A stretch of 64,000 nucleotides of DNA from Amylostereum areolatum (taxonomy: Eukaryota > Basidiomycota > Agaricomycetes > Russulales > Stereaceae). The notes below the pieces were generated by a model. That model searched no databases and was not told where the DNA came from. It worked only from the letters and a program-made list of their open reading frames with translations. Positions 1-11,119 of the stretch are shown piece after piece. The translations under genes were made by a program, and so were the position numbers. Position 1 is the first letter of the stretch, and every line of letters begins with the position of its first letter. The stretch is from NCBI GenBank assembly GCA_012932865.1, contig SAXG01000065.1:1-64000 (forward strand). Reading direction: 5' to 3'.

Positions 1-1400
1 TCTCCATCAATCAAACCAGACGAAGATATCTTCGGAACCAGAAGAGGAAGACAAGGAATCTATTCGGAAGACCCGAGAACTTCACACAATGGAGACGCCA
101 CCCCTAGCTCAGTACCCAACCCCGCCACCGCACTTGCAATGTCCCCCCTGGAGAGACTATGTACCCGCCAGACGCCTGCACTCCAACACCAGCCGATCCC
201 ACGAAACCGAGACATAGACTCGATTCCCCATAGACTTGGCATGGCCGATCCAGTAGGATGGAGAACGATCACCACGATCACCATCGATTTCCGACCGATC
301 AGACGATAATAAGAAAGGGAAAGGAGTTCAGGATTACGTATTCGGAAGAGGAGCAACCGCGGATCTTCCAAAAAGATCGAGATACCCACCAGGGAATTCC
401 CCACCGAGAGGAACAGGACAACTGGATCAAAGCCCGACGACAGGATAAAGGATTCAAGCTAAACACATTAGGAGTATACGACGGAAGGGATCGGGCAAAG
501 CAGCAAGTTCGTAGAACAATGCGTACTTTCGCTTCATAGCATTCCCCAACGCATATGCTGCCAACATGCGCCAGATACCTTCGTGCTCTCACATCTCACC
601 GATGGACCTGCCCTTCACTGGGCGTCCCTTCTAATAAGCAAAATCGATAAGATACGAGATCACGGCCTAGATCCAGAAGTGGTACCTTCCATGGACGGCG
701 TTCCGCGACCACTTCTTAGAAACCTTGGAGAAATAGACCCCGGAAGAGACGCTAGATTAACATACAGCGCCTGGAACAAGGCACTATGGAACCAAAGATT
801 ACATCACGATCTTTAGAGACTATGCCATGGAAGCCGGCTACGATCATAAAGCATTGATCGACCAATTCAAGAGAGGACTGCGCAACGATATCGTAGTCGA
901 GATTCTCAAGAGAGATCACATCTCGAACGATATTGACGAATGGTATGAACTCGCATTGCGCATCATAATAACTGGCGAGAAGCTCAAGCATTCCAACGAC
1001 ATTATACGAGACCAATGAACCCGACAGCGATCTCACTCACCCTCCTATACAAGAAACCACAGACGTACGTTCCATTCCGAAGAGGGAACGAAATAAAGGG
1101 AATGTTACCACCGCCAGGGCCGCTCAGACCGGAAACAATAACCGAAACTTCAGACGCCTTACCCCAAGAACGTACCGAACTCCAGAAATCAGGATCATGC
1201 TTCTATTGCCGGAAGCTAGGACACATCTCCAGGAACTGCCCAGAGAAATGTACACAAACGACGATCAATGCACGAACAACGAATCTAACAGAAGAAGAAT
1301 CCCCGATTGATCAGATCACCAAGCTTGTGAACAAGATGGACAGTGAAACGTTCGCACGCACTGCCAACATGTTCAAAGACAATCAGGGTTTTTGAATCGT
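1..1400 (+). pseudogene. Outer element gag (broken)
   Basis: This is the Gag region of the outer retrotransposon, present only from its middle onward. A retrotransposon Gag-type helical stretch occupies about 830-1018, with residues such as DQFKRGLRNDIVVEILKR. A CCHC zinc knuckle near 1198-1250 follows the spacing CFYC-x4-GHISRNC. The frame changes several times (near 250, 580, 830 and 1015), and the parallel inner copy shows the same protein in different breaks, so these are decay rather than introns. Capsid/nucleocapsid function is inferred from family architecture. Confidence 0.85.
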
Positions 1401-1433
1401 CCTTCAACCGCGGCTGTGAAAGGACACAGACAA

Positions 1434-3811
1434 TGAACTTTTCAAATCAATCTCCTGTGCAGGAAACAGGAGATGACGTAAATAGAACAGTGTATATAAG
1501 GTCATACCAAGATGGAGCAACGCACGCTCCATCAATTCATATACCTGTTATGTTTCATGGAAAGTTCCGTAAAGCTGCAGCAAAAGCGCTATTGGACAGC
1601 GGAGCAAGCAGCACTCTGATCCATCCAGATTTCGTACGAAAACACAAGATAATCTGATCCAGCTTAAGAACCGATACCGATATACAACGTCGACGGATCT
1701 CGAAAACTCTGGAGAGATCAAACAGAAGGTATACCTTCCGATGACGATGAAAGGAATCAACGGAGAAATTCACCGCGAAAGCCTAGGACTATTCGTCACA
1801 GCCCTAGGAGGAGACAAAGTAATCTTAGGAACCCCTGGCTTAAAAAACACAACCCTAGCATCGATTGGAGAAAAGACAGATTACACTACAGACATGTCCA
1901 GGACGTGCTCCACTACGAGTAAACAATGACCGTCCAAGGAAAGGACGAACCCTTTCTACCATCATTCGAAGAACAGAAGGCAAACCATCACGCAATGATA
2001 GAGGAACAAGAAGATTCCAAAATCGATTCCGATCTCATCGAGATCAAGACGATCAGAACGTTCTATGGGAAAACTAACATAGAAGCAATACCAGTTGCAG
2101 AAGAAACGAACGAAACCAGTACCTGGATAACCGCGAGAGCAACTAAAGCACAAGAACTCGCAGAAAGGGCAGCCATGGGAGAGAAGAAGAAGACACTCGA
2201 TGAGATGATTCCACTCAGCTACAAACAGTACAAAAGGTATTTGAAAAGAAAGCGTCGGAACGCTTCCCAATCAGTAGACCTTGGGATCATGCGATAGACC
2301 TGACCAAAGGATGGAAACCTCGAAATTGCAAATTGATCCGATGACGGTGCCAGAACGAAAGGAATTAGACACGTTTGTAGATGAACATCTACGAAAAGGA
2401 TACATCCGAGAATCAAAATCAGAGATATCGTCGCCCTTCTTTTTCATCAAAAAAAGATGGATCTCTTCGACCAGTACAGGACTATCGTTATCTCAACTCC
2501 ATCACGGTAAAAAACGAATACCCGATCCCACTCATCTCAGATCTCATCGACAAACTCAAAATGCTAAGATCTTCTCAAAGCTCGATCTCCGATGGGGATA
2601 CAACAATGTTCGAATCAAAGAAGGAGATCAATGGAAAGCCGCGTTCAAAACGAACAGAGGCCTGTTCGAACCAATGGTGATGTTCTTCGGACTAACCAAA
2701 TCGCCCGCAACATTCCAAGCAATGATGAACGCACTATTCAAGGGATTAATAGACACGGGAAAGGTAGTGGTATACATGGACAATATATTGATATTCACAG
2801 AAACACTCGACGAACATAGAAGACTGATGAGAGAAGCCCTTCAGATCTGGAACGGAACGATCTGTTCCTGAAACCAGAAAAGTGCTTCTTCAAACAATCA
2901 TCAATCGAGTACCTAGGGGTGATAATCACGCATAACAAGGTACAGATGGACCCGATCAAGGTTCAAGGACTATCGGAATGGCCTACACCGAGGAAAGTAA
3001 AGAAGTCCAATCGTTCCTCGGATTTGGAAACTTCTATCGACGTTTCATCAAAGATTATTCTAAGATCGCAAGACCACTATTCCAACTCACGAAGAAGGAC
3101 CATGACTGGAACTGGACGACCGAGTGTGAAAACACCTTCAACAGACTGAAACACAAGTTCACGTCGTCCCCAGTCTTAATTATGCCTGACGAGAACAAAC
3201 CATTTCGTATAGAAAGCGATGCCTCAGACTTCGCGTACGGAGCATCCTATCACAACCGGATGAAACCGAAAGATGGCATCCGGTCGCGTATCTGTCCAAA
3301 TCACTGTCGCCGGCGGAACAGAACTACGAGATATACGACAAAGAACTTCTAGGAGTGATGAAAGCCCTCGAACACTGGCGACACTATCTAGAAGGAGCGA
3401 ACTACAAGATTGAAATCTGGACAGACCACAAAAATCTAGAATATTTTACAACAGCTCAAAAACTCAATCGACGACAGGCACGATGGAGCTTGTACCTATC
3501 CCGCTTCGACTACACCCTGGTGCACAAACCAGGAAGTACAAATAAAGCGGACGGACTTTCTAGAAGATCAGATCATAAAGAAGATATCCCAGACAACGAT
3601 GACGAATTCTACTCCACCCCTTTATATTCAAGGCTAGAGCCACTGGAAGGGGAGCAGTAGAAGCGATCGGAGACAAAGAACTTCTCAGAGAACTAAGGAA
3701 CTTCTCACACCTAGATGATGAAGTTTGGACAGCACTCGATACGATCAAAAGATCGGGACCACGTACCCTCGCAAAAGGAATCGAAGATTGGAACTTCGAG
3801 AACGATCTGAT
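1434..3811 (+). pseudogene. Outer element protease, RT and RNase H (broken)
   Basis: An aspartic protease core, LLDSGASSTLIHP, lies near 1590-1630. Reverse transcriptase runs from about 2090 to 2960 in alternating frames, and its catalytic box reads YMDN rather than YMDD near 2777, a likely inactivating change. The RNase H segment follows at about 3180-3660 and includes the acidic EIWTDHKNLEYF stretch. The linker to integrase stops abruptly at 3811, where the inner element is inserted after CTGAT; the reading continues at 14070. Decay and the lost Asp mean this copy cannot supply its own polymerase. Confidence 0.9.
3807..3811. repeat. Target-site duplication CTGAT, left copy
   Basis: CTGAT stands directly before the LTR boundary at 3812 and again directly after the other LTR at 14070-14074. 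Joining the flanks at one copy restores the outer integrase reading, so this is the duplication made when the inner element inserted. Confidence 0.93.
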
Positions 3812-4360
3812 TGTTAAGGACGGTCCTTATCACGTGACAAGCGGCTCAGGCTACAGTACTCGTGTGGATGAGAGGTGGGATCAGGTGATCCAGACGTCTC
3901 GGCTTATACGAAGTTAGAGGTCGATAAGCGAAGCAGTAAGTCTTCACAGAAGACTTAGGCGAGCTTTCGACTTAGTTACTTTATGCTCTCTTTAGTAGTG
4001 TTAAGAGGAGGTTCTATTTAGAACAGTCCTGTATTTACAAAGAGAACGAGCTGAGGAATAGCTCGTTCGTTGAGCCTCCTTTTATATGAAAGGAGATCAA
4101 GTAAATAAATGTACATAAAGCAACGATCATATCAAGTACTACGGGGACGCGACTGTGGCACCGTCGTGGCTATGTTGTCGACATGTCGACGAACAGTGGC
4201 ACTGCCGGAGCTGTGTTGTCGAGATGCCGACGAGCTGTGGCGCGGTCGTGGCTATATCGTCGGGACGGTTACGAGCTGGGGCACAGTCGTAATCCGTCGT
4301 TTAGCGACGTCCTTCCGAATAAGGTAAGGGAAAATGAGATACCTTATTGGAGTTGTAACA
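3812..4360 (-). repeat. 3' LTR of inner element
   Basis: A 549-bp LTR whose ends form a near-perfect inverted pair, TGTTA...TAACA. It differs from its partner at 13518-14069 mainly by scattered small indels and substitutions. On the + side it is followed at 4361-4377 by the reverse complement of the purine tract that primes plus-strand synthesis, fixing the element's orientation as minus. Confidence 0.93.
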
Positions 4361-4578
4361 CTATCCCCCTCTCTAGAGTCGACGTCTCGTCGATTTGCGA
4401 ATCGAATGGGTTCCATGGGAAGTTCTTGAACACGTTCGTTCGGCGCCATCGGTGGATGAAGATTATTGATGTGAGGGCGGTAAGGGCGGTAAGTCACGAT
4501 CACACTTATGACGATGACGATTGATCGTGGAGTGGTCGCGGCGAACATTGTGAGATCGGGTGATTGAGTGGGCTGCAT
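4252..4578 (-). pseudogene. Accessory membrane ORF, inner copy
   Basis: Homolog of 18435-18776, starting MQPTQSPDLTMF. A single-base shift in the middle of the helix (after VIVISVIVT) replaces its second half by a basic-polar reading; the alternative frame there still encodes hydrophobic LTALTALTSIIFI. The tail VDSREGDSV is conserved and overlaps the LTR. Confidence 0.45.
4361..4377 (-). promoter_or_regulatory. Polypurine tract, inner element
   Basis: Reverse complement of the outer element's purine tract, abutting the 3' LTR at 4360. It supports the minus orientation. Confidence 0.8.
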
Positions 4579-4682
4579 CGTGTTTTCTGATTTTTCTTAT
4601 TTTGACGTTCACTCTTCTTATGTTCGCTCAAAATCGGGCGATAGAATTCTATTCTACCGCTTCAACCACGACTCCACTACCT

Positions 4683-5042
4683 TCATATCCTCTCCTCCCC
4701 GTCCATCGTGGGAGATCCCAACCTATGCCCTATCCTCGCCATCATGATGGGGTCGTCGGGGTCTCTGAACCGGGGCTCATGCCTCTTGAAGAGTCCTTTG
4801 ATGCCGCACCTCCCCTTCGATTCCTGCAGCGCTTCGTCGAGGCTTCTCGGCCTCTTCAGGGCGCGAGCGACGTCCGGATGGCTTAGGAGCTCCGTGACTC
4901 GCTTGAGATGACGAAGGAGTTCTTCGTCGCGTGGGTCGGGCGTGGGAGTACGCGAAGGAATGGGCGAGGGAGGAGGAGTGGCAGGAGGAGTGGTGTCGAC
5001 GGTGGAGAGGTTGCGTGAGGACGGGGTGAGAGTAGAAGACAT
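4683..5042 (-). CDS. Accessory ORF Y, inner copy (119 aa)
   Basis: Homolog of 17979-18362: the same start MSSTLTPSSRNLS, the same DEELLRHLKRVTELL helix, and GIKGLFKR. It ends about eight residues earlier. It is intact in an element whose gag and pol are frameshifted, which would be unusual for neutral decay, although the short length makes this weak evidence. Confidence 0.5.
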   Translation of the reverse strand: MSSTLTPSSRNLSTVDTTPPATPPPSPIPSRTPTPDPRDEELLRHLKRVTELLSHPDVARALKRPRSLDEALQESKGRCGIKGLFKRHEPRFRDPDDPIMMARIGHRLGSPTMDGEERI

Positions 5043-5450
5043 TTTTTGGTAGGTTTGGGTGGTACGAGTGGGTTTTGTTAGACAGTGTCTGAGGATGTTG
5101 TTGTCGCTGTGGCTTTCCTTTTTATCCTTACGATGTGAGAGGCAATGATGTAATCATTGCGTTCAATCGTAAGCAGGGGTTCGTACATAATAAAAAACGA
5201 GTCATAAGCGAGCGATGCGTCCAGCGCGTCGCGGGGAGAATGCCAAGCGTTCGCCTTCCTCACAGCGATAGAGACCGGTATAGTAGAGAAGTCCGAGGAG
5301 AATATGCGTGCGGATGAGGGCGCAGTCCATGATCAGTCCGAGGAGTATCGTAGCGGGAAATCGTAAAGGCGGGATGATAGGAACAAGATGGAAACGTAAA
5401 TGATGATGATGTAAAGTCCGAGTGCGTATGAGTAAAGTTCGTCCGTGCGC

Positions 5451-7429
5451 TTACCAGGTCTCCGGCCAGTGAACCTTCGACTCCTCCGCTTCCTGCAAGT
5501 CCCAATCTTCTTTCTTCCAGAAGAGATCGTCGACGCGCCAGGAGTGATTGAAGCGCGAGGGGGGTTCTTGCTGAGTGCGGAGCATGGCGTCCTCCCAGTA
5601 CAACCACTGTTCAGTGGCGTGCTGGGCGGCTTCGTGCGTCAGGCTCTCGCGTCGCGTGAGGAATCCCAGCTGTCGGTGGCGCGGGCGGTAGCGTCGGTAC
5701 GTCGGAGGTGGGGGTGGGACATCAGTGTTCCTGGACCGTAACTGATATCCGGACGGTCCGGGCGAGGGTGAGGGGAAGAGTCTGTGGTCGAAGGGGATGG
5801 TAGGACCGAGATTGGGGGAAGTGAGGGGGAGCGTTCTTGCGACGGGGGCAGTCTCGGCGGAGATGGCCTCGCTTGCCGCATTTCCAGCAGCGTTTCCGCG
5901 GCTTCGAGGGAATCGCGTCCCACTCTTCCTGCGTCCACGTGGTCGGTCGTTGCTCCATGGGTCCGAGGGATTCTCGGCTGCTTCCTTCGTCTGTCGTCCT
6001 TCTCCGATCTGTCCGTCGAGCTGTCCGATTCGTCCGCTGAACTGTCCGACTCGTCCGTTAGGTTGAGTTCCTGTCTCCTGCGAGCGCGCTCTTCCATCAT
6101 CCGATCGACTATCTCTTGAGTTCTCTGAAGTTCTTCCTCACCCGATGCATCGGGGAGTCTGAACTCTCTGATCCGCTTGACTGGTCTTCCGTTGGGCTCG
6201 AGAATCATGTTTACGTCGCTGTGCGGTGACTCGGGGATCCTGGGCGGGATTCGAGCGTGTCGGGGTGCGGACGTGGAATGAGGGATAAGGGGCGTGGTTT
6301 CCGTGCCAAGGCATGGGAGTGTCGCTAGCAGATAGTGGGAATGGAGTTGGCGTTCTATGCACGGCGGGCAGCTGAGGAGGTGTCCTAGGTACCGGTCGCG
6401 GACTGCTGGCCGGTCGTCCGGTTGATTGTCCGGGCTCTGGAACCAGGGACTGTCCCGATAGCTCTCTTGGCAGGGGCTGTCTGAACTGCTCTCCGGGTAA
6501 TCCGTTTCTAGCGACGGGAGGCTGGACGGGGTTAAGCTGGGTGATGCCGGGGATGGGTAAGGATCCTGGTGGCGTGGGGCGGTGACGGGTCGTGGAGGGG
6601 CGTTAGGAAGGAACGGGGGTCTGGTGAGGGCGGATGCGATGGGATCGGGTCGAACAGTGTAGCCCGGGGAGATGTGATGTCCATGGAAGATAGGTCGATG
6701 TCGGGGCCTTCCTTTGAAGACATATGGGGAACTCCGTAGTTTCCATTCGTCTTCGGAGGATTTCTCCTTCGTAGGCGGCGGAAGGTGTGTCTTTCCCAGT
6801 TAGCCAGTTACTCTGAGTCCGACTTCAGTGAGGAACTTCGGAGTTCTGCGACGTTGAGTATAGCCGCTGCGCTAGCTTCCTGAATCGTCGAAGGAGCTTG
6901 ACCTCTCGTTCCTCCATTTCGGTCGAGAGCGTCAGGTACCTCAAGTCCAGCTGGTGGAGTTCTTCGTCGAGCATCTTGTTGTGGTCTTCCAGGATGCCCT
7001 GGACGTCGGCCGACTCCCTCCTGAGGTCGTCGATCCGCTGCTGGCCTGTTCGATCGCTACTCCGGCTATCATGTGGGCTATTGATTCTCGAGTATCGGGG
7101 AATCGGGTGTTGGGACTTCCGTCTCCGGGCCACGGGGATTGCATTAGCACCTGTGAGGAATCCGGGTGCTTCAGTTAGGGTTCTTCTGTGTGCTTCTAAT
7201 CGGCTTACCCCTTGCTCTTCCGTCTGTTCTTCCGTCTGGTCCTGACCTAGACGGAGAGGTACTGACTTAATTGCAAGATTGCTGCCGATCGAGCGATGAA
7301 GCAGTCTCCGCAGAGGGCGCGTTCCTGTTGAGAGTGGTGCTCGTTGCAGACGAGGCGGAGGTGGTCGACATTGTTGATGAGACGGTCGATTGGTGAGGAA
7401 GTGTTGGTTGCGTTTGGGGTGGTGGACAT
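5451..7429 (-). pseudogene. Inner 3' accessory ORF: Cys motif, coiled coil, second CCHC protein
   Basis: Counterpart of 15601-17564 in the inner element, starting MSTTPNATNTSS. The coiled-coil part (about 7090-6890) reads ADVQGILEDHNKMLDEELHQ. The zinc knuckle near 5850-5900 is intact (CWKCGKRGHLRRDC, spacing C-x2-C-x4-H-x4-C). Frames shift several times, but not where the outer copy shifts, so an intact ancestor is likely. The 5' Gag of the same element has its own CCHC knuckle, giving two CCHC proteins per element. Confidence 0.65.
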
Positions 7430-7689
7430 TGGTGATCTGTCTTGTTGAACCCGTAGGGTTTTTATCCCCCCCTTGTTGGCAGTGCATTCGCCTGAATGCC
7501 GTTGAGTCTCACTAATGTCTCACTTTCGTCTTGCGTTTCTTTCGTCTTGTTGGTCTTCGTTCTCTGCGTTGCGTCGGTTTCGTCGATCAGTGGTTTCTGT
7601 GTTGGTATCTTTGATTGGCTGTGGTGGCAACTTCGGTGCCTTGGGGTTATTCCGATGGAACTCTGCGATCGCATCTTTTGATCCTCGAG

Positions 7690-9205
7690 ATTAGATGCTG
7701 GTTCCCATGTGTTACCGGAGTCTGGGTATCCTTTCCATTTTACGAAGTAATGTAGCGGTTCTGAATATCGTTTGTCTAATTTTGAGGCTATATTGTTTCT
7801 AGTTCGTAGAGTTCTTCATCGTTTACTAGTTCCGGAGGTGGTCTTTCGTAAGCTTCGCCGTATTGTTCTGTTTCTTTGAACGGAATCAACAATGCTGCGT
7901 GGAATACCGGATGTATTTTCCACTTCGTCGGTAGTTCTAGCGATAGGTTACTGGTCCTATTACTTTTTCGATTTTGAATGGGCCGAATCGTTTGGTGCTA
8001 GTTGTTTTCGGGTATACCGTGTTAAGGTTTTTTCCGTCTAACCATACTTGGTCGCCTGTTTGAGTTGATCTCTTAGCGTGAACGTTTGATCATGCTGCAT
8101 TTTCATCAATTTCAGCTATTTCCAGACTTGCTTCCGCGTTGTCCCATGCGTCCTTAAAGTTTTTATTCTTTCTTCGGCGGCCGTCGGTATTCGCGGATCG
8201 GTTGGTATTGCCGGGTTAAAACCGGTTGATACCCGTGTAGGAGTTCAATGGGGAAGCTTTCGTAGCTGAATGTTGCTTATATTGTGTGCAAATTCTGCTT
8301 TTGGTAGAGTTTTGCCCAATTCGTTTGATCTCCGTTGCAGAATGCTCGAAGATATTGTTCTAACTCTTGATTCACTCTTTCTGTTTCGCCATCCGTTTGG
8401 GGATGATACGCTGTACTGAGCGACGAGATAACTCCGAGGCTTTCGCAGATGGATTGGAATACTTTGGATGCGAATTGAGGGCCTCTGTCCGATATCATTC
8501 TTTTCCATAGTCCAAATCGTCTGTAAACATTGTCGATCAGAAGATCAGCTGTTTCTTCTGCGTTGATCGTCTTTAGGCACGGCGTGAATACTGCGGTTTT
8601 GGTGAACCTGTCGACGACTACGTTGATCGAATCGAATCCGTTGGAGATCGGAAGATCTGTAATAAATCTGATGTGATTGTTTCCCATGGTCGTTCTGGTA
8701 TTTCCGTAGGTTGTAATGGATGTTTTGCCGGATGCGTGACATTCTTTGTTGACTGGCATACGGGACATCCTTGAACATAACCTTTTACGAAGGAAATCAT
8801 CTTTGGCCACCAAAAGTTTCTTTGTACCAGCTCCAGAGTTTTCATTTCGCCTGGATGTCCAATCGTTTCTAGATCATGATGCGATTTTAGGATCATGCGT
8901 CTGAGTTCGAGATTCTGTGGCACATAGATCTTTCCTTTTCTGATGATCAGATCGTTCTCGAAGTTCCAATCTTCGATTCCTTTTGCGAGGGTGCGTGGTC
9001 CCGATCTTTTGATCGTATCTAACGCCGTCCAAACTTCATCATCTAGGTGTGAGAAGTTTCTTAGTTCTTTGAGAAGTTCTTTGTCTCCGACTGCTTCGAC
9101 TGTTCCTCTTCCGGTGGCTCTAGCCCTGAAAACCGAAGGGTGAAGCAGGATGCGGTCGTCGTTGTCTGGAATCTTCCTTATGATCTGGTCTTCTAGAAAG
9201 TCCAT
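7690..9205 (-). pseudogene. Inner element integrase and chromodomain (frameshifted)
   Basis: The zinc-binding H-H-C-C region is near 8940-8750 ([14 protein letters not shown] through CPVCQSTK). The catalytic core is at 8813-8277, with the second Asp in SDRGPQF and the Glu in DGETERVNQ. The GPY/F-like region and chromodomain continue in broken frames to about 7690, where FVKWKGYPDSG can still be read. A frameshift near 8620 separates the zinc domain from the core. Confidence 0.85.
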
Positions 9206-10700
9206 CTGCCTTGTTTGTACTTCCTGGTTTGTGTACCAAGGTGTAGTCGAAACGGGACAGATACAAGCTCCATCGTGCTTGTCGTCGATTGAGTTTCTGA
9301 GCTGTTGTGAAATATTCTAGATTTTTGATCTGTCCAGATTTCGACTTTGTGGTTCGCTCCTTCTAGATAGTGTCGCCAGTGTTCTAAGGCTTTCACTACT
9401 CCTAAGAGTTCTTTGTCGTATATCTCGTAATTTTGTTCCGCGGGAGATAGTGATTTGGATAGGTACGCGACCGGATGCCATCTTTCGATCTCATCTGGCT
9501 GCGATAGGATGGCTCCGTACGCAAAATCGGAGGCGTCACTCTCTATGCGGAATGGTTTGTTTTGCATCGGGCATGATTAAGATTGGAGGACGATGTGAAT
9601 TCTCGTTTCAGTCTTTCGAAGGTGCGTTCACATTCGGCCGTCCAGTTCCATTCGTGGTCTTTCTTTGTGAGCTGGAATAGGGGTCTGGCGATCTTGGAAT
9701 AGTCTTTGATGAAGCGTCGATAGAAATTTCCAAATCCGAGGAATGATTGGACTTCTTTTACTTTCCTCGGTGTGGGCCACTCGGCTAGCCCTTGGACTTT
9801 GACCGGATCCATCTGTACCTTGTTGTGTGTGATTATCACGCCTAGGTACTCGATCGATGGTTGTTCGAAGAAGCACTTTCTCCGGTTTGAGGAATAGATC
9901 GTTCCGTTCTAGAAGTTGGAGGGCTTCTTTCATCAGTTTTCTATGTTCGTCGAGTGTTTCTGTAATATTAGTATGTCATCCATATAGACCACTACTTTCC
10001 GGTGTCTATTAATTCTTTGAATAGTGCGTTCATCATTGCTTGGAATGGTTGCGGGTGAGTTGGTTAGTCCGAAGAACATTACCATTGGTTCGAAAAGGCC
10101 TCTGTTTGTTTTGAACGCAGCTTTCCATTGATCTCCTTCTTTGATCCGAACATTGTTGTATCCCCATCGAGATCGAGCTTTGAGAAGATCTTAGCGCCCT
10201 TTAATTTGTCGATGAGATCTGAGATGAGCGGTATCGGGTATCATTTTTGACCGTGATCGAGTTAAGATAGCGATAGTCCTGTACTGGTCGAATGAGATCC
10301 ATCTTTCTTCTTGATAAAGAAGAAGGGCGATGATATCTCTGATTTTGATTCTCGGATGTACCCTTTTCGTAGATGCTCGTCTATGAATGTGTCCAGTTCC
10401 TTCCGTTCTGGTACCGTCATTGGGTACACTTTGCAATTTCGAGGTTTCCATCCTTCAGTCAGGTCTATCGCGTGATCCCAAGGTCTGCTGATTGGGAAGC
10501 GTTCCGACGCTTTCTTTTCGAATACCTTCTGATACTGTTTGTAACTAGACGGAATCATCTCATCGAGTGTCTTCTTCTTCTCTCCTATGGCCGCTCTTTC
10601 TGCGAGTTCTTGTGCCTTGGTTGCTCTTGCTGTTATCCAAATACCGGGTTCGTTTGCTTCTTTTGCAATCGGCACCGTTTCTACGTCAGTTTTTCCATGG
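9193..10700 (-). pseudogene. Inner element RT and RNase H (frameshifted)
   Basis: The RT N-terminal part (10675-10262) includes WDHAIDLTEGWKPRNCKVYP and the palm entry [20 protein letters not shown]. The catalytic YMDD is intact near 9985. The thumb/connection part (9839-9543) and RNase H (9567-9193) follow with the usual FRIESDASDFAYGAIL start. Frames change at about 10260, 9900, 9550 and 9330. Domain order and sequence match Tf-type Gypsy polymerases. Confidence 0.9.
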
Positions 10701-11119
10701 AACGTTCTGACTATCCTGATATCGGCGAGATCGGAGTTGGATTCGGGGTCTTTCTGTTCTTCTATCGTGCGTGATGGTTGATCTTCTGTTCTTCGAATGA
10801 TTGTAGAGAGTGTTCGTCTTTTCCTTGGACGATCATTGTTTTACTGGTAGTGAAGCACGTACCTGGACATGTTTGTAGTGTAATCTGTCTCTTTCTCCAT
10901 CGATATAAGGATTGTGTTTCTTGAGCCAAGGGGTTCCTAAGATATACTTCGTCTCCTCCCAGGGCTGTGACGAACAATCCTAAGTTTTCGCGGTGAATTT
11001 CCCCGTTGATCCCTTCCATCGTCATTGGAAGGTACACCTTTCTGTTTGATCTCTCCTAGAGTGTTCCTAGATCCATCAACGTTATATATCGGTATTGGCT
11101 TCTTCAGTTGGATCAGATT

